Origin: Rossellomorea sp. AcN35-11
GTDB taxonomy: Bacteria; Bacillota; Bacilli; Bacillales; Bacillaceae_B
Direction of reading: 5' to 3'
Assembly (NCBI GenBank): GCA_030388825.1
Contig: CP128835.1
Span: 2,350,001 to 2,414,000 of the forward strand
Length of the DNA: 64,000 bases
How positions within the stretch are numbered: the stretch's first letter is position 1; every line of letters begins with the position of its first letter. The position numbers were made by a program, and so were the translations under genes. The notes under the pieces were generated by a model. That model did not search any database. It had not been told where the DNA came from and saw only the letters and a program-made list of their open reading frames with translations. Shown here piece by piece: positions 29,410-39,084 of the stretch.

Positions 29410-29796
29410 ATGGGTGAAGAACGACGCGAGCGAGAATTGAACAGCGTTGATCGAAATCTACAAGATATCGACGTGTATTACGACAATCCGGAAACAGATG
29501 TGAGCAGGGAATATCGTGAAGAATCAGCAGCTGAAATAGCTGCTCCAATGAATATCAGCCGCGACTTTGAAGAAGATGCTGCAGAAGATACGACAACATC
29601 CGGTCGTGTGTTAGGTTACTCGGCACTTACCCTTTCCATTCTTTCCTTATTTATTCTCCCGGTGATCATGGGAGCGGCAGGGATTGTGTTGGGATTTGTG
29701 GCCAGAAGACGTGGAGCAGAAATGCTCGGTGCCTGGGCAATCGGAATTGGGGCCGTATCGATAATCGTCGGATTATTTGTACTGCCGTTCTTTTAA
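29410..29796 (+). CDS. yqfX: Small membrane protein YqfX (DUF4190-like)
   Basis: A 128-residue protein of unknown function. The first 65 residues are highly charged and acidic (GEERREREL, DIDVYYDNPE). Two membrane segments follow (about 70-98 and 106-127), with GFVARRRGAEMLGAWAIGIG between them, typical of DUF4190-like proteins. ATG at 29410 is favoured; the upstream GTG at 29395 overlaps the GAGG ribosome site. Confidence 0.85.
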   Translation: MGEERRERELNSVDRNLQDIDVYYDNPETDVSREYREESAAEIAAPMNISRDFEEDAAEDTTTSGRVLGYSALTLSILSLFILPVIMGAAGIVLGFVARRRGAEMLGAWAIGIGAVSIIVGLFVLPFF

Positions 29797-29837
29797 AATA
29801 ACGCTTTTTCTTGAAATTGGGAGCATTTCAAGAGATG

Positions 29838-29873
29838 AAAAAAAGAGGACTGATATCCATCAGTCCTCTTTTT
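29838..29873. terminator. Bidirectional terminator between yqfX and ispG
   Basis: AAAAGAGGACTGAT and ATCAGTCCTCTTTT form a perfect 14-bp stem with a 4-base loop. Confidence 0.92.
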
Positions 29874-29879
29874 AATGCC

Positions 29880-30992
29880 TTATACTTCCTGTTCTTTTTT
29901 CTCTGCTTCCTGCTTGGCAAAATATTCTTCTGCAATCTTGTCGATTTCCTTCTTCAGTTCTTCGACCATCGTCTCTTCGGGGACTTTACGGACCGTCTTT
30001 CCTTTTCGGAACAATAGTCCTTCTCCGCGGGCCCCGGCAATACCTATATCAGCTTCCCTGGCTTCACCTGGACCGTTTACTGCACATCCAAGAACTGCGA
30101 CTTTGATGGGGGCTTTTATGGTGGAAATATATTCTTCCACCTCATTGGCAATAGAAATCAAATCAATCTCGATACGGCCGCATGTGGGACATGAGATCAA
30201 AGTAGCTGCATTTGAAGCTAATCCAAACGATTTCAAGAGCTCTCTGGCTACTTTAACTTCTTCTACAGGATCGGCACTCAAGGAAATGCGCAGGGTATTT
30301 CCGATACCGAGACTTAGAATCGCTCCGAGACCTGCAGCACTCTTAACGGTTCCTGCAAACAGTGTACCTGATTCGGTGATTCCAAGGTGTAGGGGATAGT
30401 CGAATGCTTTCGCCGCTTTCGTATATGCTTCGATGGCTAAATTCACATCAGATGCCTTCATGGACACAATGATGTCATGAAAGCCAAGGTCCTCAAGGAT
30501 CTTAATGTGATGGAGGGCACTTTCCACCATGCCGTCAGCTGTCGGATAACCGTATTTTTCCAGTATCTTTCTTTCAAGGCTTCCGGCATTCACCCCGATA
30601 CGGATAGGGATGCCTTTTTCTTTTGTTGCTTTGACGACAGCCTCCACTTTTTCACGGCGGCCAATATTCCCAGGATTGATCCTGATCTTATCGGCACCAC
30701 CTTCAATGGCTTTTAAAGCTAGTTTATAGTCAAAATGTATATCGACAACAAGTGGAATATTGATTTGCTTCTTGATTTCAGCAATCGCGTCTGGAGCACG
30801 TTCGTCTGGACAAGCTACCCGAACAACCTGACATCCTGCTTCTTCTAGACGGTGAATCTCTTTAACCGTCGCTTCAACATCATGTGTCTTTGTAGTGGTC
30901 ATACTTTGGATAACGAGTTCATTGTTACCGCCAATCGTTAAATCTCCGACTTTGACCGGGCGTGTTTTTGAACGATGTATAATTTCACTCAA
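29880..30992 (-). CDS. ispG: 4-hydroxy-3-methylbut-2-en-1-yl diphosphate synthase IspG
   Basis: Catalyses the penultimate MEP pathway step, converting MEcPP to HMBPP with a [4Fe-4S] cluster. The N-terminal TIM barrel has [12 protein letters not shown]. The cluster domain has CPTCGR (about residues 267-272), [10 protein letters not shown] (about 301-310) and [10 protein letters not shown]. The start is TTG, 10 bases after AAAGGAG. At 370 residues it has normal length. It makes the substrate of IspH, which is also in this window. Confidence 0.96.
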   Translation of the reverse strand: MSEIIHRSKTRPVKVGDLTIGGNNELVIQSMTTTKTHDVEATVKEIHRLEEAGCQVVRVACPDERAPDAIAEIKKQINIPLVVDIHFDYKLALKAIEGGADKIRINPGNIGRREKVEAVVKATKEKGIPIRIGVNAGSLERKILEKYGYPTADGMVESALHHIKILEDLGFHDIIVSMKASDVNLAIEAYTKAAKAFDYPLHLGITESGTLFAGTVKSAAGLGAILSLGIGNTLRISLSADPVEEVKVARELLKSFGLASNAATLISCPTCGRIEIDLISIANEVEEYISTIKAPIKVAVLGCAVNGPGEAREADIGIAGARGEGLLFRKGKTVRKVPEETMVEELKKEIDKIAEEYFAKQEAEKKEQEV

Positions 30993-31109
30993 GTGTAATT
31001 CGCTCCTTTAGAAAGGTTCTAAAAACTTTCGTAATAAGTAATACGAAGCTATTGTAACAGTGTTTTGTGTGAGATGACAAGAAATAGGCGGTTTTTTTTG
31101 ATGGGGTGG

Positions 31110-31475
31110 TCATTGGTAATTCGGTATCTTGTATATCTTCCCAATTTGAATCTTCGCTGGGGGCACATCATTTAATTCTTCAAAATCTGTGATCACACGT
31201 TCAATGGAGACAGGAAGCGAACCATCTAGAAGGTCTTCTGCAAGACTCAGGACAGTATCTCCCGGCTTGATTTCCATTTCCACATAAGGGATGGAAGAAG
31301 GGTCCTCTACTGTATGAGGTTCTCTTGATGGGGCGGGTTTCTGATCGTTTTGGATTGGCTGTGCTGTGGTGACTGCTGCATCATGATAAAGAAGTCTTAA
31401 TGTTCCCTTATACAAGTCATAGTAAACACTGTACAGAAGAATGATGACACCAAAGAATACCGCCATTCTTTTCAT
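31110..31475 (-). CDS. yqfZ: LysM-domain protein YqfZ
   Basis: A 121-residue envelope protein with an N-terminal membrane anchor (about residues 3-20), a low-complexity linker, and one C-terminal LysM domain (IKPGDTVLSLAEDLL to IGKIYKIPNY, about 70-121). LysM binds peptidoglycan, so the protein probably tethers membrane to wall. ATG at 31475 follows GGGAGGT. A longer frame reaches 31634, but it has no ribosome site and crosses noncoding sequence. Confidence 0.85.
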   Translation of the reverse strand: MKRMAVFFGVIILLYSVYYDLYKGTLRLLYHDAAVTTAQPIQNDQKPAPSREPHTVEDPSSIPYVEMEIKPGDTVLSLAEDLLDGSLPVSIERVITDFEELNDVPPAKIQIGKIYKIPNYQ

Positions 31476-31802
31476 ACTATTCTTACCTCCCGTTTTAAAT
31501 AGGATGTGAACTGTGAAGGGGCGACAAATCATGAATTTCTTCCAATGAATGTTCTTATTTTTACTATTTATGTACGACAAGTGACATTTGCCTATTTTTA
31601 GTATTCGGCATTCTCCTCGTCCTTTCCTACCCATATGGGAATTCCTTTCGAATCGTCTTTGGGCAGAACAGACGATGTGGGACTTTTTTTTCTTTTCAGT
31701 AGGCGTCCTAGTGAATGGTATGGGGGGGACTTTATCCCTAAATTTTGATAAATCTTTACAATGGCTTTACATTCCCTTCATCTTTCTTTGGGAAAATGAT
31801 GA
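31476..31802. other. Intergenic region between divergent yqfZ and the chemoreceptor gene
   Basis: It holds no supported gene. The yqfZ ribosome site is at its left edge. A T-rich stretch (about 31683-31696) has no clear hairpin. A frame opening at 31745 runs into the chemoreceptor but has no ribosome site. Confidence 0.6.
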
Positions 31803-31830
31803 TTGGAATGATTAGGGAAGGGTGTATAAT
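31803..31830 (+). promoter_or_regulatory. Probable sigma-A promoter of the chemoreceptor gene
   Basis: TTGGAA (31803-31808) and TATAAT (31825-31830) are 16 bases apart. If used, the start is near 31837, which favours the ATG at 31901. No sigma-D motility promoter is visible. Confidence 0.5.
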
Positions 31831-31900
31831 TTTGTCGAAAGTACAAAGCCTTAAACAAGATTTTCTCCGTGGTGCGAAAAAGGTACGAAAGGTGAAAAGG

Positions 31901-33571
31901 ATGTATCCTTTTGCCAAGAGCTTGTCATTAAAAAACCGATTATTGTTCATCATCCTATTTCTTGTTGCCATAACCGGCTCTACAATCGGAGGGCTTACCT
32001 ATAACATGTCAAAACAGGCCACCATCCATCTGATGGAACAGCGGTTGGACCGGGAAGTGACATCGATGAGTGATATTGCCCAAAGCATGATGCTCACTTA
32101 TGTAGGGAAGCAGGAGCAGTTTGAGAAAGAATTGAACGGAGTCATCAAGAAACAGGATACTGCATTGATTCAGGATAATATTGGAGCACAATTTTATCTT
32201 GTTAAAGATGGCGGTGTTGTTCCATTTTCAGTAAGTTCAAGTTCAAATTTGCCATTCGATAAGCCTGTGATTGACAGGATCCAATCCCTCAAAAAAGGGA
32301 CGATCCAAACAACCATTCAGGGAGAGAGGTATACGCTGGCATTCCATTCAATCCAAGAACTACAAGGTGTTTACCTGATTGTGGTCCCTCAGGATGAATA
32401 TATGCAGGACATCCAATCAATAGCTACCTTTACGGTGGTTATGATCGTTCTTAGTGTTGGAATTGCCTTTGTGATTGTCTTATTGTTTGTGAACAGGCTG
32501 ACATCTCCCATCGCACAGCTTCGTGAATCAATGAAGAAAATAAGGGAAGGGGATCTCGCTGTCACTGTATCCGTAGAAACGACCCTGCCGGAAATCGTTT
32601 CACTCCAAAAAAGTTTTGACTCCATGATTTTAAAAATGAAACAATTGATCCATAATATCCATCAGACAACCGACAGCTTAGCATCGACGGGGACACAGCT
32701 TCAAACGTCTTCCTCGGAACTATTGAAAGAGAATGAGGAAATGGTGGAAACGGTCAGGATGGTAAAGGTAGGGGCTGAGCAAACGGCAGGTTCATCCGAA
32801 GTAAGTGTCAACCATTTTCAAGAAATGAATATGGTAGTTAAATCCATTTTCACAAAGATGAATTTCGTTTTTGAGAAAACAAAGGATATGAATGAATCGG
32901 CGGGAGACGGTGAGTATAAAGTGGATAAAATGGTCGAGGGTTTAAACCGGGTATCCAGTGACTTCAAGGAGATGAAGAAGATCATTCAGGATGTTCATCA
33001 CCAATCATCCTCCATCGTTACCGTTATTTCACTAATCAATCAAATTGCTGAGCAAACGAAACTTCTTGCCCTCAATGCAACCATTGAAGCCGCAAGGGCA
33101 GGAGAAGCCGGCCGTGGTTTTGCCGTTGTAGCCAATGAAGTAAAGAAACTGGCAAATCAATCATCAGACGCTACGAAAAATATCAGTGAAACGATACATA
33201 AAATGCAGTCAATCTCTTTCAACGCTTCCAATCAATTCGACGAGTTTTTCGAGGAGTTCCAACATTTCGTTTTAGAAGCAACAGATACCAGGGATTCATT
33301 CGATCTGTTAAAGAATGAAATAGATGATGTCAGCGGGGATTTGCAGAATATGAAAACGGACTTAGGATACTTGGAAGCTGCCCTCCCTAAGATGGAATCT
33401 TCAACAGAAGCATTCTCGGCGGTTTCCCAGGAAACTTTAGCTGGAACTGAAAAAATGTTTGCGGCCTTTGAAGAACAGCACACGAAGGTGAAAGACACCC
33501 ATGAAATTGGGGAGCAGTTGTTGATCGCCTCTAACCAATTAAAGCAATTAAGCAGGCAATTCAAGATATAA
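31901..33571 (+). CDS. Methyl-accepting chemotaxis protein
   Basis: A membrane chemoreceptor signalling to CheA/CheW. Order: first membrane segment (about residues 13-33), small extracellular sensor (about 34-178), second membrane segment (about 179-203), HAMP, and the cytoplasmic signalling domain. The hairpin tip carries [20 protein letters not shown] and [18 protein letters not shown] at 31901 follows GAAAGGTG; a TTG at 31832 in the same frame, after GGGAAGGG, would add 23 basic residues. The ligand is unknown. No other chemotaxis gene is nearby. Confidence 0.9.
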   Translation: MYPFAKSLSLKNRLLFIILFLVAITGSTIGGLTYNMSKQATIHLMEQRLDREVTSMSDIAQSMMLTYVGKQEQFEKELNGVIKKQDTALIQDNIGAQFYLVKDGGVVPFSVSSSSNLPFDKPVIDRIQSLKKGTIQTTIQGERYTLAFHSIQELQGVYLIVVPQDEYMQDIQSIATFTVVMIVLSVGIAFVIVLLFVNRLTSPIAQLRESMKKIREGDLAVTVSVETTLPEIVSLQKSFDSMILKMKQLIHNIHQTTDSLASTGTQLQTSSSELLKENEEMVETVRMVKVGAEQTAGSSEVSVNHFQEMNMVVKSIFTKMNFVFEKTKDMNESAGDGEYKVDKMVEGLNRVSSDFKEMKKIIQDVHHQSSSIVTVISLINQIAEQTKLLALNATIEAARAGEAGRGFAVVANEVKKLANQSSDATKNISETIHKMQSISFNASNQFDEFFEEFQHFVLEATDTRDSFDLLKNEIDDVSGDLQNMKTDLGYLEAALPKMESSTEAFSAVSQETLAGTEKMFAAFEEQHTKVKDTHEIGEQLLIASNQLKQLSRQFKI

Positions 33572-33603
33572 GGAAAGTGTTCTGGTTATTCATAGAAGAT
33601 AGT

Positions 33604-33652
33604 AAAGAACCCCCATCTCGATGTCGAGAAGGGGATTCTTTCTTTTTTTTTT
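33604..33652. terminator. Terminator between the chemoreceptor gene and the convergent DUF1189 gene
   Basis: AAGAACCCC...TCGA pairs with TCGA...GGGGATTCTT, followed by a long T tract on the plus strand. Confidence 0.8.
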
Positions 33653-34431
33653 TAAGATCGCATTTTCCTTTGAGGAATTTCTTTTACGACTAAGTAGAGA
33701 ATAACGGTAATGACAAACCAATCCAGTACCGGGGCAGCAGGAATATAGGTTTGCAGTAACTCCATCAGGGTAAAGAACAAGGTGGAAACCGTTGCAGAGT
33801 ATGCGGTGATCCGAAAACTTTGCCGGTAGTTAACATTACGTTTAAGGACATTGGCAAACGTAACACCGATAATGGCGAATAGTGTAACCTTTAAGAACAT
33901 CATACCTGAAGTAAACAGGTATAGAAAAAACAAGGCAACGGGAAGGAGAATCCATTTCATGCCGATCAAGGAATCCAATAGTTCAATGAATCCATCCTTC
34001 GTCAGGGTTGTACTGCCGAATAAAGTGTAGGAGGAAGATTGCACATTTCCCTGATTGATGACAACAAAGCTTTCTTTCAGAAAGGCAATCGTATTTTCAT
34101 TTTCGTCAAGGCTTTCCTCCTTGCGTTCACCCGAACTATCAAAGAGAATGGTCACCCCGTCTCTTTCAATCAAAATCGGTTCTTTAAGAGCTGACTTCAA
34201 CGAACCGTCTTCAATGGTGAAGTCTGGAAATTCATTTGCCACCGACTCCCTTACATTGTCGATAGCACTTGTGGCAAATGAAATAAACTGAGCAGCTACC
34301 GGAATGATGGATATGAGTGCCAGTAAAAAAACGTAGCGGATCGTCTTGCCAATTCCCTGAAAACGGAATGTAGCCATATCTTTTGGGGAATAGATACTTT
34401 TAATCAATTGTTGGAATATATTCATTCTCAT
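33652..34431 (-). CDS. yqgB: DUF1189 family membrane protein (YqgB-like)
   Basis: A 259-residue integral membrane protein of the DUF1189 family. Function is unknown; relatives lie near wall and maltodextrin genes. One membrane segment is near the N-terminus (about 30-52), an extracytoplasmic region covers about 55-155, and four or five segments fill the rest. The N-terminus FQQLIKSIYSPKDMATFRFQ is the family signature. The ATG at 34431 lies 10 bases after AAAGGAG; a second ATG is six bases later. Position before yqgC and sodA supports yqgB. Confidence 0.78.
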   Translation of the reverse strand: MRMNIFQQLIKSIYSPKDMATFRFQGIGKTIRYVFLLALISIIPVAAQFISFATSAIDNVRESVANEFPDFTIEDGSLKSALKEPILIERDGVTILFDSSGERKEESLDENENTIAFLKESFVVINQGNVQSSSYTLFGSTTLTKDGFIELLDSLIGMKWILLPVALFFLYLFTSGMMFLKVTLFAIIGVTFANVLKRNVNYRQSFRITAYSATVSTLFFTLMELLQTYIPAAPVLDWFVITVILYLVVKEIPQRKMRS

Positions 34432-34683
34432 TCTTAATTTTCTCCTTTCATGCATACCCTTTCTATTTTATGCTTGTCCATCACCTTCATCAAGTTTCAA
34501 ATCTTTGAAATAAGAAATCAATAATAATAAATATAGTTTGTAACACAAATGTAATAAAAGGCGACTTTTATTAACCTATTGTAAATTTCGTGAAGAAACT
34601 ATTTACCTTTGCCCAGTTATATATTAAAAATGATATGGGGTTTTTGTTGTTAAATGTCGAAAATTTATGTAGGGGTTGAAAAA

Positions 34684-36312
34684 ATGGAATTAAATTGGCA
34701 AGAGATGTTGTTTCAGTTCTTTGGGGGATTAGGTATTTTCCTCTTTGGGATTAAGTATATGGGGGATGGACTTCAAAAGTCTGCAGGTGAACGGTTGAAA
34801 GAAATCTTGGATAAGTTCACCACCAATCCTTTCATGGGAGTTCTTGCAGGTATTTTTGTTACGATCTTAATCCAATCCAGTAGTGGTACGACAGTTATCG
34901 TAGTCGGGCTTGTAAGCGCAGGCTTCATGACCTTAAGACAGGCAATCGGTGTCATCATGGGGGCGAATATCGGTACGACGGTAACAGCCTTCATTATCGG
35001 GATTGATCTTGGTGAATATGCTTTGCCGATCATCGCTGTCGGTACGATCATGCTCTTCTTCTTTAAGAGCAAGAAAGTGCATAATTTTGGTCAGATGATT
35101 TTCGGATTCGGTGCATTATTCTATGGTCTTGAATTAATGGGCGGCGGAATGAAACCACTTCGTTCACTTGAAGCCTTCCATGATCTCACGGTTAGCATGA
35201 GTACAAATCCGATTCTGGGAGTAGTGGTCGGTACCCTATTTACCGTCATTGTTCAAAGTTCATCTGCTACAATCGGTATCTTACAAGAGCTATACAGTTC
35301 TGACCTGGTGGATATCCAGGCAGCACTTCCTATTTTATTCGGAGATAATATCGGTACGACCATCACGGCAGTATTGGCTGCATTAGGTGCATCGGTTGCA
35401 GCGAGACGTGCAGCGGCAGTACATGTACTCTTTAACCTAATTGGATCGACGATCTTTATCATCTTATTGCCACTTTTCACGAAGTTTGTTCTGTTTTTAC
35501 AATCTTCATTTAATCTGAATGAGCCAATGACAATCGCTTTTGCACACGGATCATTCAATATTACGAATACGATCATTCAATTCCCGTTCATCGCTTTACT
35601 TGCGGTGATCGTGACGAAGTTGATTCCTGGGCAGGATTCCCTGGTTGATTATAACTCTAAGCACTTAGATCCAGTGTTTATTGAACAATCACCGTCAATC
35701 GCTTTAGGCCAGGCGAAAGAAGAAGTACTCCGTATGGGGAAATTCGCTGTTAAAGGATTGGAAGAAACAAATGAGTTCTTAAAATCAAAGAATTCAAAGA
35801 ATGCAGAAGCTGCTTATCAGATTGAAGGAGCAATCAACAATCTTGATAAGAAGATAACGAATTATCTGGTCGATTTATCCTCGTCTTCTCTATCTGAGAT
35901 TGAATCAGAGAGACATTCAATCCTTATGGATACTGTAAGGGATATTGAACGAGTTGGGGATCATTTTGAAAATATCGTTGAACTTATCGAGTACCAACAA
36001 ACCAACAAGGTTAAAATAACAGAAGATGCTATGAATGACCTTGAAGTCATGTTCAATCTGACCATTGAAACAGTCGAAAAAGCGCTGAAATCCCTGGATC
36101 TTAACGATACAGATATCGCAAGGGAAGTAGCTGAAAAAGAAGATCAAATCGATAAAATGGAGAGAAAACTCCGGAAACAGCACATTCTGCGTATGAACGA
36201 AGGCAAATGCTCCGGTCAAGCAGGCATTGTGTTTGTTGATATCGTCAGCAACTTGGAACGCATCGGTGATCATGCAGTAAATATTGCCGAAGCGGTTCTG
36301 GGAGTAGAGTAA
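34684..36312 (+). CDS. Na+/phosphate cotransporter (NptA/PNaS family) with C-terminal PhoU-like domain
   Basis: A sodium-dependent phosphate transporter of the type II PNaS family. Two inverted repeats carry the hallmark motifs [13 protein letters not shown] (about residue 60) and [12 protein letters not shown] (about 188), with GANIGTT and GDNIGTT. The C-terminal 170 residues form a PhoU-like helical domain with [15 protein letters not shown] and [15 protein letters not shown]. The ATG at 34684 is 8 bases after AGGGG; an upstream ATG at 34654 is less well placed. It lies 5.3 kb from pstS, giving two phosphate uptake systems in one region. Confidence 0.9.
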   Translation: MELNWQEMLFQFFGGLGIFLFGIKYMGDGLQKSAGERLKEILDKFTTNPFMGVLAGIFVTILIQSSSGTTVIVVGLVSAGFMTLRQAIGVIMGANIGTTVTAFIIGIDLGEYALPIIAVGTIMLFFFKSKKVHNFGQMIFGFGALFYGLELMGGGMKPLRSLEAFHDLTVSMSTNPILGVVVGTLFTVIVQSSSATIGILQELYSSDLVDIQAALPILFGDNIGTTITAVLAALGASVAARRAAAVHVLFNLIGSTIFIILLPLFTKFVLFLQSSFNLNEPMTIAFAHGSFNITNTIIQFPFIALLAVIVTKLIPGQDSLVDYNSKHLDPVFIEQSPSIALGQAKEEVLRMGKFAVKGLEETNEFLKSKNSKNAEAAYQIEGAINNLDKKITNYLVDLSSSSLSEIESERHSILMDTVRDIERVGDHFENIVELIEYQQTNKVKITEDAMNDLEVMFNLTIETVEKALKSLDLNDTDIAREVAEKEDQIDKMERKLRKQHILRMNEGKCSGQAGIVFVDIVSNLERIGDHAVNIAEAVLGVE

Positions 36313-36317
36313 TCTTT

Positions 36318-36350
36318 CTGACCCGTTTATTCAAACGGGTCAGTTTTTTT
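36318..36350 (+). terminator. Terminator after the Na/Pi cotransporter gene
   Basis: CTGACCCGTTT and AAACGGGTCAG form a perfect stem, followed by TTTTTTT. Confidence 0.92.
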
Positions 36351-36374
36351 ATCATTTATGAGAGGTGTTGGAAG

Positions 36375-36854
36375 ATGGAAATAGTGTATTGGAGTATCAT
36401 TATTGCATTGATGATCATAGCTTTTGTTGGATTGATCTACCCGATCATTCCAAGTGTCGTATTTCTGGTGGGCAGCTTTATTCTATATGGTGTATTATTC
36501 AGCTTTGAGCCATTCGGCTGGTTATTCTGGACCGTGCAGATATTGTTTGTGATTCTTCTGTTTGGTGCCGACTACTTGGCCAATCTTGTAGGAGTGAAGA
36601 GATTTGGAGGGACGAAAGCCGGTGTGTGGGGAAGCACTATCGGATTATTGATTGGGCCATTTGTCATCCCCGTAATCGGGATCCTCATAGGGCCATTCCT
36701 GGGGGCCGTCATAGGTGAATGGATCGTTCACAGGGCTAACCTTAAGACTGCCTTCAAAGTTGGCGTCGGGTCAGTCGTGGGCTTCATCTCCAGTGTGTTC
36801 ACAAAGGGAATCATTCAGATTGTCATGGTCATTTATTTCTTCGTTGTTATCTGA
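36375..36854 (+). CDS. yqgC: DUF456 membrane protein YqgC
   Basis: A 159-residue integral membrane protein of the DUF456 family; function unknown. It has glycine-rich membrane segments and the family motif [20 protein letters not shown] followed by [14 protein letters not shown] follows AGAGGTG. It sits between the phosphate cotransporter and sodA, and the yqgC-sodA order is as in B. subtilis. Confidence 0.87.
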   Translation: MEIVYWSIIIALMIIAFVGLIYPIIPSVVFLVGSFILYGVLFSFEPFGWLFWTVQILFVILLFGADYLANLVGVKRFGGTKAGVWGSTIGLLIGPFVIPVIGILIGPFLGAVIGEWIVHRANLKTAFKVGVGSVVGFISSVFTKGIIQIVMVIYFFVVI

Positions 36855-37025
36855 AATCCAGGATGCCTCAATGATTAAAGATGAAAAAATAGGGGACTTT
36901 ATACTTGTAAGAAAATGATGAGTTGGAAGGCAAAATATTTGAAGATATATAGTAGTTTTGGTAATCTTATACTGAAACGGCCTGAATTCATTGTTCAGGA
37001 AACTATACATAGGGAGGAATTTATA

Positions 37026-37634
37026 ATGGCTTACGAATTACCGCAATTACCTTACGCATATGATGCATTAGAGCCTCATATCGACAAGGACACAATGAAC
37101 ATCCACCACACGAAACACCATAATGCATATGTGACGAAAGTTAACGATGCACTGCAAGGTCACGATGATTTACTAAGCAAATCCATTGAAGATCTTGTTT
37201 CTAACTTGGACGCTGTTCCTGAAGGTGCTCGTACGGCAGTTCGCAACAATGGTGGCGGTCACGCTAATCACTCTCTATTCTGGACGGTATTATCGCCGAA
37301 TGGTGGAGGCGCGCCATCAGGGGAACTGGCGGATGCTATCTCCTCAAAGTTCGGTAGCTTCGATTCATTCAAAGAAGAATTCGCAAATGCTGCAGCTACC
37401 CGCTTTGGTTCAGGTTGGGCTTGGCTTGTTGTAAACAACGGTGAGTTGGAAGTGACAAGCACACCAAACCAGGATAGTCCATTAATGGAAGGCAAGACTC
37501 CGATTTTAGGACTTGACGTTTGGGAGCATGCCTATTACCTTAATTATCAAAATCGCCGCCCGGACTACATCGGTGCTTTCTGGAACCTAGTGAACTGGGA
37601 TGAAGTAGCGAAACGCTATTCAGCTGCTAAATAA
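37026..37634 (+). CDS. sodA: Superoxide dismutase (Mn type)
   Basis: Converts superoxide to oxygen and peroxide in the cytoplasm. The four metal ligands are visible: His in MNIHHTKHH (about residue 27), His in NHSLFW (about 82), and Asp and His in [10 protein letters not shown] (about 164 and 168). [11 protein letters not shown] fits the Mn-type enzyme. ATG at 37026 follows AGGGAGG. Length is 202 residues. A longer frame upstream is not coding. Confidence 0.97.
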   Translation: MAYELPQLPYAYDALEPHIDKDTMNIHHTKHHNAYVTKVNDALQGHDDLLSKSIEDLVSNLDAVPEGARTAVRNNGGGHANHSLFWTVLSPNGGGAPSGELADAISSKFGSFDSFKEEFANAAATRFGSGWAWLVVNNGELEVTSTPNQDSPLMEGKTPILGLDVWEHAYYLNYQNRRPDYIGAFWNLVNWDEVAKRYSAAK

Positions 37635-37647
37635 TACTAATGTATCA

Positions 37648-37682
37648 AGAGAGAGGTTCTCATAAGAACCTCTCTTTTTTTT
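37648..37682 (+). terminator. Terminator after sodA
   Basis: AGAGAGGTTCT and AGAACCTCTCT form a perfect stem, followed by eight T. Confidence 0.92.
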
Positions 37683-37739
37683 GTATAACTTCCCTCCATT
37701 TTTCACAAGATAGGGGTACGTTAAAGGGGAGTCAGTCAT

Positions 37740-38954
37740 ATGAGTAGCTACAAAAAGTTGTTAGGAGACATTGATTTAACGAAAGACCTTACACTGCTGC
37801 TATTGATAGGCGGGTTATATTCTTTAAGTATCGCGCTTTCAAACACTTTTGTGAACATCTACTTGTGGAAGCAGTCGGGCGAATTCATTGATTTAGGCAT
37901 CTATAATTTAACCGTTGTCGTCTTCCAGCCACTTACGTTCATATTAGCCGGAAGGTGGGCGAAGAAAGTCGATCGGGTCATTGTGTTACGATTCGGTGTT
38001 ATTTTTTTGGCGCTATTTTACATATCAGTACTCGCTTTTGGGGAGGCTGCGGAAAATTATTTGGTCGTATTGGGAGCGTTGCTTGGAATCGGCTATGGTT
38101 TTTATTGGCTGGCATTTAATGTGCTCACATTTGAAATTACAGAACCAGAGACGAGGGATTTCTTCAATGGCTTCCTCGGTACACTCACTTCCGCAGGAGG
38201 GATGATCGGCCCGATTCTAGCAGGTTTCATCATATCCAGATTTGCTTCGTATACGGGCTATACGATTGTTTTCGGGATATCCCTATTGCTATTTGCAATA
38301 GCTGTCATCTTGAGCTTCTTTCTCAAAAGGAGGCCTGCATCGGGACGCTATCTATTCCTTCGAATCCTCGAAGAAAGAAGGAACAATGTGAACTGGCGCC
38401 ATGTTACGAACGCACATTTTTTTCAGGGACTGAGGGAAGGAACTTTTATCTTTATCATTTCGGTATTTGTGTTCATCAGCACAGGGAGTGAGTTCGCAAT
38501 CGGAACGTTTGGACTCATTAATTCCGGTATTGCCTTTATCGGGTATTACATTGCATCCCGGGTGATAAAGAAGAAGTATCGCAAAAGAGCGATTCTCCTC
38601 GGAGGGATCCTCCTGTACTTAGCCATCTTCTTGATCGTTTTTGACGTAACCTACACAAAGTTACTGTTGTATGCAGGGGTCATTGCCATTGCATACCCTA
38701 TTCTCCTCGTTCCTTATATATCCATGACATATGATGTAATCGGAACGGGATGGAATGCTGCTGAAATGAGAATTGAATACATTGTCGTCAGGGAGATTTT
38801 CTTGAACTTAGGCAGGATTGTGTCGGTCGTAGCCTTTATCATTGCCGTCACCTATTTCAATCAGAAGGAAAGCATTCCGATTCTCCTTTTAATGCTTGGA
38901 GCGGGCCATACCCTCATCTATTGGTTCATCAGGAAAGTCGAATTGCCCATATAG
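37740..38954 (+). CDS. yqgE: MFS transporter YqgE
   Basis: A major facilitator protein of 404 residues with about twelve membrane segments. The conserved MFS loop 2-3 motif appears as AGRWAKKVDRV (about residue 74), and KKKYRKR marks the equivalent loop in the second half. The substrate is unknown. ATG follows AAAGGGGAG. Its position between sodA and pbpA is that of yqgE in B. subtilis. Confidence 0.87.
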   Translation: MSSYKKLLGDIDLTKDLTLLLLIGGLYSLSIALSNTFVNIYLWKQSGEFIDLGIYNLTVVVFQPLTFILAGRWAKKVDRVIVLRFGVIFLALFYISVLAFGEAAENYLVVLGALLGIGYGFYWLAFNVLTFEITEPETRDFFNGFLGTLTSAGGMIGPILAGFIISRFASYTGYTIVFGISLLLFAIAVILSFFLKRRPASGRYLFLRILEERRNNVNWRHVTNAHFFQGLREGTFIFIISVFVFISTGSEFAIGTFGLINSGIAFIGYYIASRVIKKKYRKRAILLGGILLYLAIFLIVFDVTYTKLLLYAGVIAIAYPILLVPYISMTYDVIGTGWNAAEMRIEYIVVREIFLNLGRIVSVVAFIIAVTYFNQKESIPILLLMLGAGHTLIYWFIRKVELPI

Positions 38955-38961
38955 GATATTT

Positions 38962-38996
38962 AAGCAAGGAGAGGGAAAGATTTCCTCTCCTTGCTT
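38962..38996 (+). terminator. Terminator after yqgE
   Basis: AAGCAAGGAGAGG and CCTCTCCTTGCTT form a perfect 13-bp stem; the T tract is weak. Confidence 0.75.
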
Positions 38997-39084
38997 ATGT
39001 GTAGATAATCCCATTGTTTTTCTATAAAATAAGGAGGGATGGATAATATAAAGAATCTTTTACATAGAGGAAGGGTTGGAACGA

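Noticed and set aside
31745..31900. Chemoreceptor starting at 31745 with 52 extra residues
   Set aside because: No ribosome site precedes it, and a promoter-like pair lies inside. ATG 31901 has a clear site; TTG 31832 remains possible.
36915..37025. N-terminal extension of superoxide dismutase
   Set aside because: The extra 37 residues precede a strong ribosome site and are absent from the family, which starts [18 protein letters not shown].
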